Source of the DNA: Geosiphon pyriformis
Lineage: Eukaryota > Glomeromycota > Glomeromycetes > Archaeosporales > Geosiphonaceae
Direction: 5' to 3'
DNA length: 64,000 bases
Assembly: GCA_016748015.1 (NCBI GenBank)
Contig: JAAOMT010000602.1
Span: forward strand, 551,806 to 615,805
The first letter of the stretch is position 1. Every line of letters begins with the position of its first letter. Below, one piece after another: positions 33,121 to 42,988 of this stretch. A program made the position numbers and the translations under genes. Below the pieces are notes generated by a model. It was not told the DNA's origin. It saw only the letters and a program-made list of their open reading frames with translations, and did no database searches.

Positions 33121-33947
33121 TGTTATTTATAAAGAAAACATATAAAGAAAATAGTAGAAAAACAGATAGACCAATAGAAAAGTAGTAGTTAGCACATAAG
33201 CACATTATTTAACAATATGAAGCAATATCAAAAATTATGGCATATTGTTTAGCAATGTGGAGCAATGTTAGAAAATTAGGGCATATTGCTTAGCAATGTA
33301 AGCATTGCTTAAAAAATTATAGTACATTACTCAGAAATATAAACAATCTCATAGAACCTAAATTATATATATATAGCAAGAACATTAGAAGCAGAAAAGA
33401 CAAAATCAGAACCAAAACCTCTTAGTTTGAACTTTTTTTTCTATTTATGTACTAATTACTTCACAGATAGTTCATATCTACTAAAGTAAAATCATTAAAA
33501 TATCAATAAAAGACTTATCCACATTCAATTCATGTTGTTATTATTTGATTGAAAAATATTCATTAGACTTCAACTATCAACACTTCATGTTGATAGCTGT
33601 CAATACTTAATTATACTGAAACAATAGCTCTTGATCATGGCTATTGATGAGATACTAATTTTATCACCTTGGCTTACATTTTATTTTCTTTAATTTTCTT
33701 TTGTATTTTATTTCTTTGTTGTTTACTTACCAGAGAATTGCTGGCCATCAAGCCAAAAAAAAATTAACAGAATTGCAATTCTGAGAGACTACTGAAAACA
33801 ACTATTGAATCTCTGTCTATTATACAAAAAACTCAACCAAAATTTTCAAATATAAAAACCTTCAGATATTATTAATGAGACCAATTATTAATTATCAAGT
33901 AATGTATTTGTTATTTGATTTGAGACCTCAAATAATCACCTGTAATA
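33121..33947 (+). repeat. 5' LTR of element E (A2)
   Basis: 827 bp, TGTTATTTATAAAG...CTGTAATA. The U3 (33195-33330) carries repeats of a CATTGCTTAGCAATG palindrome. Compared with the 3' LTR it lacks about 75 bp after GTTTACT (33725), a deletion between TTACT repeats. Confidence 0.85.
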
Positions 33948-33961
33948 TTTGGTGCTCCTTG
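33948..33961 (+). other. Primer-binding site of element E
   Basis: TTTGGTGCTCCTTG follows the LTR directly. It is the least altered family A primer-binding site here and implies a tRNA with 3' end GAGCACCA. Confidence 0.7.
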
Positions 33962-33969
33962 TGAGATAT

Positions 33970-36165
33970 AATTCAACAGAAAACCAGCACCAATAGCAAT
34001 CATCTAAAACAGTGGCAGAATCTGAAGAAACAGGGACAAATCACTTGGAATTTGCAAAATTCTTATTTCAATATTATCACACCCATCTCAAATTAGCAAA
34101 TAGTAATTGACCAATAGAATTAGCTTTCAATTGTTACATCAATAAAAGAATTGTATATTATTTGAGAGGTTAAAAAGATCCAGAATTCACTTTTAACAAT
34201 TTCTTTAGTGAACTACTTCAAAGCACTATCCTTACACAAAACTATTTATTTGCACTCCTAATTACAGAAATAAACAGGGAAATTGAAAAATACACCAAGC
34301 AAAGATTTCTTATCACTTTTGTTGACAAAGAAAAAAAAAGATTACAAACACTAGCCAGAACTCCAAAGCAAATTTAACTACCCACTTGGAAGAAACAAAA
34401 ATTTGATTTACTTGTTAATCCATCATATTACCACACATTTGGAAGCACTATCAATATAATAGACATGTTTACAGCAAATACAACAATACCACTAAACAGA
34501 ATCCCATTTCAAAGTAAACAGAAAAAAGCAAAGTTATTAAGAACATATGGCAATTATTTTGAGAGATTTAAATCACAATCTTCAATACCATCAGAAGTTC
34601 AATTACCACTACTACCACCAGATTTTGGAACCACCAGTCTTTGAGAATTAACCAATTCTAAGAAAGAAAATAGCAATTAGGAAATTAATACTAAGAACCT
34701 GATCTCAGAAAGCCCAGAAATTCAAATTCCAAGTGTTCTAACTCCAAAAAATCAGAACAATCCCAACTCTAACATTATTAATCAGCAATACTTACCTCCA
34801 GTAATTATAATCAATCAGCCACCAATTGAACTGATTGTTAAACCAATTCAATAGCTGCAAGTATCCTCTCAATAACAACTGCAACAATCACTTTAACAAC
34901 CACCACAACAACAACTAATAGCATATGCATCAATTGCCAAAATCAAAAAATTCACTGATGAAAAAAATAATATACAAGTGTGGCTGAATAATGTGGAAAA
35001 AACCATTACAGCCAATAAATAAAATAATGCCAGAACACTCCAAGCCATCCTATACTTCCTCCAGGATACTTCAAGATTTCAATGCATTTAAGCTTGAGTT
35101 CTTATAATATTTTAGCAACAATAATAGTATTAATTGCTTAGCCAATACTTTTACTATCATTAAGCAAAAAAAAACTAAAGCAGTTACTACTTACCTAGAA
35201 TGCTTCCACAGAAACTTGCACCAAATACAAGCCATTAATGCTAATTATTTTATCATAGCCCAAATCTTAAATCAATTTATCTGTGAATTATGCAGTAGCA
35301 TTCTGCAATATATATATTCATTACACCCAGCCAACTTTTAAGCAACCATCATTCACACTAAGAATTTTAAAGTCACAGAACTCGAAACCAATTATGTCCA
35401 AGCTGTAAACCTAGTAATAAACAGATCATCTAACTTGAATTCCAAATTGAAACAATTCAATGATTCAATTAATCAGAAATTAGAAAGATATTTAGCTAAC
35501 AATCAAGCAATCTATCAATCTTTACAACAACATAATAATTCAGAAAACTCAAATTGTTTTCAAAATCAAGCATGCCCATTATTGTCAACCAATTAATTAT
35601 GGCAATCAAAGATGTATATTTGCTATAATTGTGGTAAACAAAGTCATATTAAAACTAGCTACTAAGGTTATATTAATAACCCATAATCAAAAAATCAATA
35701 TTGAAACCCTGATTACAGGTTTCAAACTCCAAGTTATTACTTAAATTAAAATCAATACCAATCTAATTACACTCAAATAATACAGCAACCAATGTACATA
35801 TCTCCAATTTATCAATTGGCAACACTCATAATATATCAACCACTGTAGCCATCAGTAATGTATTAACTGCAAACCATTTAAACACCACTACCAATAACTA
35901 TGCCCAATAGAAATCAAAGACCAAGAACCATTTAGCAAAACTGGAGATTGGTGATAGTTGTTTATTAACTGATTCTTAGTATATTCTAACAATCTTCAGA
36001 ATTGCATCCAAGAAATTCAAGAACCAAGTACACTTAAAACCTAAATTCTCAAAACTATTTAAGCCTTCTTGTAATCTCTGAAACCACTAAAACCAACAAC
36101 CAGAAAACAAACCAAAAACTATTCACCAGCAATATTCCACCAGCAATGGTTACCAACAATAAATC
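33970..36165 (+). pseudogene. gag of element E
   Basis: N-terminal domain 34030-34560 (LEFAKFLFQYYHTHLKLANSN, then LFALLITEINREIEKYTKQRF). A Gln/Pro-rich linker (34840-34925) leads to the capsid core from KIKKFTDEKNNIQVWLNNVEK (about 34943) to about 35500. The zinc knuckle at about 35613-35655 reads C-x2-C-x4-H-x4-Y, the last Cys lost by G to A. A short deletion in the capsid near 35065 joins LYFLQD to a later segment. Many stops. Confidence 0.7.
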
Positions 36166-36850
36166 ATTAGCAGCCATTTTTCTTTTCAAAATCAAAAAAC
36201 CAACTACAACACCTCTTTTTAGTGGAGCCACTCCTGATGTTAAACCCATTATCACAATGTATACTGATGCCAAGATTGATGTTTAGTCAATCAAACTGAT
36301 TCTGAACAGCAGTTTAGTAGGCAGTATTATTACATAACACCTCATGGACCAATTAGATTACTAAGTTGATTGTGTGGCCAGCACCAGAATCATTACAGTT
36401 GATAAAACAATCAAAATCTCTATTGGCAAAATCAATAATCTTCCTTTCGAAGTCAATGATATCATTGTTCCTATTAAGATGTTGGTAATAAAAGCCATTC
36501 AGTATCAAGCTTTAGTTGTTAATAACTGGCTGTCTAAGACAAATGCTGTGCTTAACTGGAATGTCCAAGAATTGCAACTCAGCCAAAATAGTCAGCACAT
36601 ATATATACCAGTAATTTGTGGTTATTTTAAACCTACAACTACATTAGTACCACTAATTGATATTGAAAAAAAAGTAAACAAACCTATCTGAGAAGCCTAT
36701 CAAGTCTTGTGAGCTAACACTAATCACAACAAACTGCCACCAGTACTCTCTTAGAATAACAAGAAAAAAGAAAAAAAAGAAGACAAACCTAAAAAAACCA
36801 CAGCCACAGAAGAAATAACCAGCAGCTGGAAACAATCATACTTACACAAA
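36166..36850 (+). pseudogene. Aspartic protease region of element E
   Basis: The core reads TMYTDAKIDV-stop-SIKLILNSSLVGSIIT (36250-36330); the catalytic Asp of D-S-G is Asn. Then an open block from 36374 (IKISIGKINNLPFEVNDIIVPIKMLVIKAIQYQALVVNNW) and a Lys-rich linker (36760-36800). The flap-like and core segments align with B-I and B-IV. Confidence 0.7.
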
Positions 36851-37770
36851 CCCATTAAAAAGCCACCATATATTCTTCTTAAATATTAAGATTGTGGTAA
36901 AAAGCTATCTTCCATAGGAGCATAGATAGCACTTGATAAAAACTACTGAACCAAAACACATTATTATTGCAAGCCATATTATAGAGAACACTATGACTAT
37001 CCAAAAAGACAGAACAAGTGAAACAACAAATCATGTCTCACTTGTGGCAAACAATTACTTGATAAAGGAATGTGAAACAACATTTTTGGTTGAGAAGAAA
37101 TGTGTGATACTTTGTGTCAATACATGATCCTCATAAGTAATTAGGTCAGTTATAACACACCTATTACAGCCATATGACACCAAACAATTTCTCACTTAAC
37201 TGGCTATTCACATAACAAAGATGAGATCTGGCAAATTGCCAATGTCAAAGTAAAAGATGCTTCACTTAATAAGATTCTGAAGATAAAAAACAATTTTTTA
37301 GAACTAGTTAATATCATCTTTATTTCCAATTCAGACACATTTTTAGATATTAAGACAGGTCCAAAGAAATTCTACAAGTATTATCAGAATTTGGCACCAA
37401 CAAAAAAAAAGCAAAAACAGTACTTGGAAAAAATAAACATTTGATTATGTAACTATTGTTTAATTTTATATGACTTTCAATATTGTAATAAATGTAACCT
37501 CATTTAAAATTCACCACTGTGCATGATCTACACAATCTTAGAGGAAAAAAAACCAATTAGCAGCTACACATTAGAATTGGAATCAACATTTCATTCTGAT
37601 TTAAACTCCAACAATGATAATAATAAAAACAATAGTTTCAGCTCCATTTAAAATAGCAATAATAATAACAACAGTTCAAACTTTAATTCAAATTCAGAAC
37701 AATATATTGTGCTTCCTGACCTCACCAAAAAGCAGAAACTTAAATGATTCAGTAATAATAATGAAGATAT
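36851..37770 (+). pseudogene. Cys-rich region of element E
   Basis: Cys pairs: HYYCKPYYREH (about 36960), CLTCGKQLLDKG (37036-37070), CDTLCQYMI (about 37105), LCNYC (37447-37461) and YCNKC (37483-37497). This is the same series as CYFC, CLTC, CDQTC and LCKEC in family B. An Asn/Ser-rich linker (37605-37690) follows. Several Cys positions are Tyr or stop. Zinc binding is inferred from spacing only. Confidence 0.6.
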
Positions 37771-38640
37771 TATGTCTAAACACATACATAATACTAATTC
37801 AGAGTTTAATTTGAGATATTTAGGAAAAGAAGTCATCAAATTAGAACCACATTCACACATCTGCATTGATCTTAAAGTAGCACTGGAAATCTCAGCAACA
37901 ATAATGGTTTAATTAGCATCTAGAAGTAGTTTAGCAAAAAAAGAAATCAATATAAGAGAAAAAATAATTGATGTTGAATATATAAGAAATATTATAACCA
38001 TACTACAAAATAATTCAGAAAAGATTTATACAATAAAGCCAAATAAAAAGATAGCATAGGCAATATTTCTGTCTTTGGTTAAAATAGCTTAATTAATGTC
38101 AATAAAAAAAAGGGAGGAATTAGGGATAACAACAAGGGAGATACAGAGATTCAGATCCATAGGTAAAATAGACATATTAGTTAATATGACAGAGGAAAAA
38201 ATTATTGACAAAGGAGAAATTATCTCTATCTGTCAATTAATTTCTATTCTGTCATATAACCAATATATATTAGTCATAGAAAGGAGAGTAAAGAATCAAG
38301 CTCAAATTTTTGAAGTGGAAACTACTATTTGTGAATTAGAAAAGATTGGATTTACCAATTTTTACATATTAGTCAAAAGCCCTAAACACATCAAAATTCT
38401 TATTTATAATACAATGAGAAATATTATTGAGATACTAAAAAGAATCATTATCAGATATTTAAGCACTGAAGTTAAAAAACAACCACCAAACACTATTCCA
38501 GACTTTCTACAATTGTGTAGATATGTAAATATCACATTACAAACAATCTATAAATGGAATGAATGTTATCTGTTCCAACCAGAACAATTAGAACAGATAA
38601 ACTTAAAAAATTTAGACCCACTACAACATATGTAGTTTAA
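37771..38640 (+). pseudogene. dUTPase domain and linker of element E
   Basis: dUTPase spans about 37772-38168: HIHNTNSEFNLRY (motif 1), LASRSSLAKK (motif 2, close to consensus), KIIDVEYIRNI (motif 3, catalytic Asp kept), KKIA-stop-AIF (motif 4) and EIQRFRSIGKI (motif 5, GFGST degraded). An open block 38096-38635 carries the end of the domain and the linker to RT. Three stops at Gln codons. Another family member is more intact in B-II. Confidence 0.75.
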
Positions 38641-39470
38641 AATGTTACTTAACAACTTTAACAACATCTTTGCCAATAAAAATGAATTTGGCAGAACTAA
38701 TATAATTTAACATTAAATCAAGACTGGAGATATAATACCAATTAAACAAAGAGCATACCGAATACTATCAACAAGTCATGAAATCATTTGACAAGAAATC
38801 AATTAGATGTTAGACAACAGATTAATTCAACTATCAATTAGTCTATGATTATTGCCAGTAGTACTAGTTCATAAGAAAAATGGAAAAATCTGCTTTTGTG
38901 TGAATTACCAAAAACTTAATAGAGTAACAAAAGAAAATAGCTACCCAACTCCAAAGATCCAAGAATTTTTCAATGCTTTTAAAGAAAAGAAATGGTTCTT
39001 AACTTTAGACTTAAACAGTGATTACTGGCAAGTAACTATGAAACCAAAAGATAAGGAGAAAACAGCTTTCACAACCCAAGAAGAAAATTTTGAATTTGAA
39101 GTTATGCCTTTTGGCTTAATAAATACTCTAGCAACATTCCAATAGCTCATAGAAATTGTTTATACTGGGCTGTTATGGAAATCAATAGTTATCTATTTGA
39201 ATGATATCAATGTGTTTTCAAAGATATTTGATGATTATCTTTATTATCTACAACAAATATTCAAAAAATTAAGAAAAGCAGAGCTAAAGTTAAATGCCAA
39301 CAAATGTTTTTTTGGCAAAATAGAATTAAAATTCTTGGAACATATTGTAAGCAAAAATGGAATCAAAACAGATTCAGATAAAATTGAGATAGTTAAAAAC
39401 TTTCCAGTATTCACCAACTTCACTAAACTATGAGCATTCTTGAGATTTGCAGCTTTATCAAAGACTTTTC
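38641..39470 (+). pseudogene. Reverse transcriptase of element E
   Basis: Contains VVLVHKKNGKICFCVNYQKLN (38855-38920), WFLTLDLNSDYWQV (38990-39035), FEVMPFGLINTLATFQ (39095-39142) and the active site at 39190-39225 reading VIYLNDINVFS, so the first Asp of the YLDD box is Asn. KLNANKCFFGK and HIVSKNGIK follow (39285-39370). One TAG after TFQ and a few other stops. The order of fingers, palm and connection is normal for Ty3/gypsy. Confidence 0.8.
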
Positions 39471-40199
39471 CAAACTGGTTCAGCCATTACACCAGATTTA
39501 AACAAAGAACACTAAATATAAATGGATGGAAAACCAACAAAAAGCTTTTGATACATTAAGAAGAAAGCTTATTCAAGCTTCAATACTGATCTATCCAGAT
39601 CATAGCAAGTCATTCATAATTACAACTAATACGTCAGGTCAAACATTAGAAATTGTACTATCTCAGAAAAGACCAGATGAAAAAGAACACCAATAGTATA
39701 TGCTAGTTACAGCTTAAGTCTAGCTGAAAAAAACTATAGAACACCAGTATTGGAACACTTAGCAATTTATTGGGCAGTCATGAAGTGGAAAGAATACTTA
39801 AGCCAAAAATTTAACATATATACCAACTATAAAAAATTAACTTTAATCCAGAAGCAAGAATTTGGAGATGATTGCCATACTAAATAAAAAATAGAGCTTT
39901 TACCATTTAATTATACAGTACATTACAAAAAGAAAAAAGAAAATAGAAATTCCAATGGTTTATTATAGATAAGACAAATCTAAGAACATTTCAATTCAAA
40001 AATATAACAAAAGATAAATACACAAAAATATCAACAACTTTAATATTTTATAAATACTTAACAGTTCAAGAAGAAATTATCTCAAAAGAAATGAAACCAT
40101 ATTAAACAACAGTTCAAATATTTTATCACTCACCAAAATATACTTTATTGAAAAAAAAAAAGAATTCAGATCAACTAACTAAAATAATTACAGAACCAA
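39471..40199 (+). pseudogene. RNase H and connection region of element E
   Basis: Decayed sequence aligned by position with B-I and B-II: a WKTNKKLL tether near 39520, an ITTNTS segment at the place of the first acidic site (about 39618) and YKKLTLIQ near 39830. Multiple stops and frameshifts; individual catalytic residues cannot be assigned safely. Confidence 0.5.
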
Positions 40200-41310
40200 A
40201 AAAAAACAATATTATTCAACATGCACTCTGATCTAACAGCAGAACATTTTCACAAAGAAGTAACCATAAAAAGAACCAGAAAAAGATATTATTGGTCATC
40301 AATATATCCAAACATTATCCAATATGTTCAAAATTGTAATGCTTGTCAGAAAAAAAAAAGAACAAGACCCAGTGAGTCTTTGAGACCAATTAAAATAGAA
40401 CAACTATTTAATCATATTGGGATTGATTTAATCAGATCATTAAAAATAACCAGCAGAGAAAACAGATATATTGCAGTAATTATAGATTATTTTACTAAGT
40501 GGCCAAAAGCAAAAACTATTCAACAAGCAAATACAAAATCTGTTGCTGAATTCATTCATCAAGATTTAATTTGTTGATATGAATGCCTAAAAGAATTACT
40601 ATCTGACCAAAGAACTCATTTTGTAAATAGAATATTAGCAAAATTAAGCCAAATATTTGGGATAAAAAAACCATTATCATTACCATATTATTTACAAACC
40701 AATGGCTTAGTCAAAAGATTCAATAGAACATTGTGTAAAGCAATTGCCAAAATCAGCCAAAAAAATCAAGACAAATAGGTTTTGTTTATATTATTAGTAT
40801 TATTTGCTTATTAGACAATAAAGCAAAATACTACACAAGCAACACCATTTGAATTAGTATATGGTAGAACAGCAACATTATCAGTAGAGATAGAAGTCAG
40901 TACGTATCCAATTAAACCAATAACAGAAGACAATTTTCAAGAAACATTATTGAAAAAACCATATAACTTAATGGAAACACTAAAAAACAAATGGTGAAAA
41001 ACAGCTGATAATATTCAAAAGTCACAAAAAAAAGACACAATAACCAACTACTAGATAAACTAGTTGAATTCAGGATTGGAGACAAAGTACTTTTATATTA
41101 TACTAAAGCAGAAAAACAATGGAATAGAAAATTCAATTCCAAATAGGACAGACTATTTTACATAGAAGAAATTCTAGAAAATGGAGTTTATAAATTAAGA
41201 TGGGACAACAAAATCTTAGCCAAAGCAATATATAATAATCAACTGAAACCATATTACTATATAGTATTATCATTTACCAATAATATTTCACAACTGGAAG
41301 TATAACAAAT
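40200..41310 (+). pseudogene. Integrase of element E
   Basis: HHCC zinc domain: MHSDLTAEHF and CNACQKKK (40221-40360), all four ligands present. DDE core: GIDLI (Asp present, about 40425), LLSDQRTHF (Asp present, about 40598) and GLVKRFNRT (about 40705), where the catalytic Glu reads Lys. C-terminal region to about 41310 with a FRIGDKVLLY and KFNSK-stop-DRLFYI GPY/F-like module. TGA and TAG stops at former Arg, Trp and Gln codons. Confidence 0.8.
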
Positions 41311-41437
41311 ACTAGTCTAACCAGATAAGATTCTATGAAATCTGAAACCAATCATAATCATTGAACCAAACACATCAAATTGAACAACCAAAAGAGTATA
41401 TAAAGACATAGTATATACAACAAAAGCAACAAAGAAA

Positions 41438-42073
41438 ATGAAAATACCAGATCATATTTACATCTTAGCTCAATAATTGTTTTAGGTCTTAAGTCAACAA
41501 CAATTAAACATAAATATTGTCATCAACCACCAAACAATCTGTTATCGAAACACTAAACAAAAAGAAAAAAATACATTATACTAGCAATCACAAAAACAAT
41601 CAAAAAACTGGTTAGATAAAATAGTAGAGAAAATAAAAAACACATTTGGGAAAATACTCATAATAAATCCAACAGAAAAACTTTTAAAAGAAAATTAGAA
41701 ACAATAGACAGAACAACTTTCAATACTATACTGTTACTATCAGTTGGAACAAAAATTGAACATTCAGAAATTATATCTTAATAAAGCCAAAAAGATATTT
41801 AATCAAAAAATAATACAGAATATTGAAAATATTATTGGAAAGAAGACAAATCTAACACTGCACATTAGAACAATTTATTGATTATACATGATATTTCAAA
41901 ATTACCCAGAAATATTGTTACATTCCAACATGGAAACAATTACTATTAATCAATGGGAAAGAATGAACAACATGCAAATCAAAGATATAAGAAACAAAGT
42001 TGAATAAACAGTATTAGAAAAAGAAGTATTAGACTTAATTCAAAGTAAAAATTTTAATGGAGCTCAATATTAA
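41438..42073 (+). pseudogene. 3' ORF of unknown function (env position), element E copy
   Basis: ATG at 41438 and natural TAA at 42071-42073 give 211 codons in one frame. The in-frame stops inside nearly all sit where CAA, CAG or CGA is expected. N-terminal part: MKIPDHIYILAQ and Gln-rich LSQQQLNINIVINHQT. Then a KIKNTFGKILI segment, a helical middle and the C-terminal LEKEVLDLIQSKNFNGAQY. Strongly charged, no signal peptide and no membrane segment. The stop overlaps the start of the polypurine tract. Same layout as the F copy (219 codons). Function unknown. Confidence 0.65.
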
Positions 42074-42086
42074 AAGGAGAAGATAA
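42072..42086 (+). other. Polypurine tract of element E
   Basis: AAAAGGAGAAGATAA directly precedes the 3' LTR TGTTATTTATAA. Least altered example for family A. Confidence 0.75.
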
Positions 42087-42988
42087 TGTTATTTATAAAA
42101 AAAATGTATAAAGAAAATAGTAGAAAAACAGATAGACCAATAAGAGAATAGTAGTTAGCACATGAACATATTGCTTAGCAATATGGAGCAATATCAGAAA
42201 TTATAACACATTGCTTAGCAATGTGAAACAATATTAGAAAATTAAGGCACATTGTTCAAAAAATTATAGCATATTACTTGAAAATGTGAATAATCTCATA
42301 GAACCTAATTATATATATATAGCAAGAACGTTAAAAGCAGAAAAAACAGAATCAGAGCCAAAATCTCTTAGTTTAGATTTTTTTTCCTATCTATCCACTA
42401 ATTACTTCACAGATAGTTCATATCTACTAAAGTAAAATTATCAAAATATCAATAAAAAACTTATCCACATTCAATTTATGTTGCTATCATTTGATTGAAA
42501 AATATTTATTAGACTCTGATTATTAACACTTCATGTTGATAGCTGTTAATACTTAACCATGCTAGAACAATAACTCTTGATCATAGCTATTAACAAGATA
42601 CTAACTTTATTGTTTTGGCTTACATTTTATTTTCTTTAATTTTCTTTTGTATTTTATTTCTTTGTTGTTTACTAATTAATTAAGGATTAAGTGCTGAGTT
42701 ATTGATGTTAAAGATTGTCTGGTAAAAACCCCTACAAGAGAATAGATACTTAAATTTAAAAATTACTTACCAAAGGATTGCTGACTACTAAGCCAAGAAA
42801 AGAATTGACAGAATTGCAATTCTAGAAAACTACTGAAAACAACTATTAAATCTCTGTTTATTATACAAAGGACTCAACCAAAACCTTCAGATACAAAAAC
42901 CTTCAGATATTACCAACAATATTAGTTATTGAGTACCAAGTGACAGGTTTGTTATTTGATTTGAGACTCCAAATAATCACTTATAACA
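42087..42988 (+). repeat. 3' LTR of element E (A2)
   Basis: 902 bp, TGTTATTTATAAA...TTATAACA. U3 palindrome repeats (TTGCTTAGCAATATG and TTGCTTAGCAATGTG, 42160-42250) precede TATATATATA (about 42311). Full-length for A2, unlike the 5' partner. Right neighbour is LINE-2. Confidence 0.85.

Larger units (their letters stand above)
33121..42988 (+). mobile_element. Element E: complete family A2 Ty3/gypsy-like element
   Basis: 9.87 kb with both LTRs, primer-binding site, gag, protease, Cys-rich region, dUTPase, RT, RNase H, integrase, 3' ORF and polypurine tract in order. Stops at former Gln/Trp/Arg codons occur throughout, and catalytic residues of protease, RT and integrase are changed. Left flank is gag of element G, right flank is LINE-2, and flanking 4-mers are ATGA and GTGG. 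The flanks therefore do not belong to one target. Confidence 0.8.
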
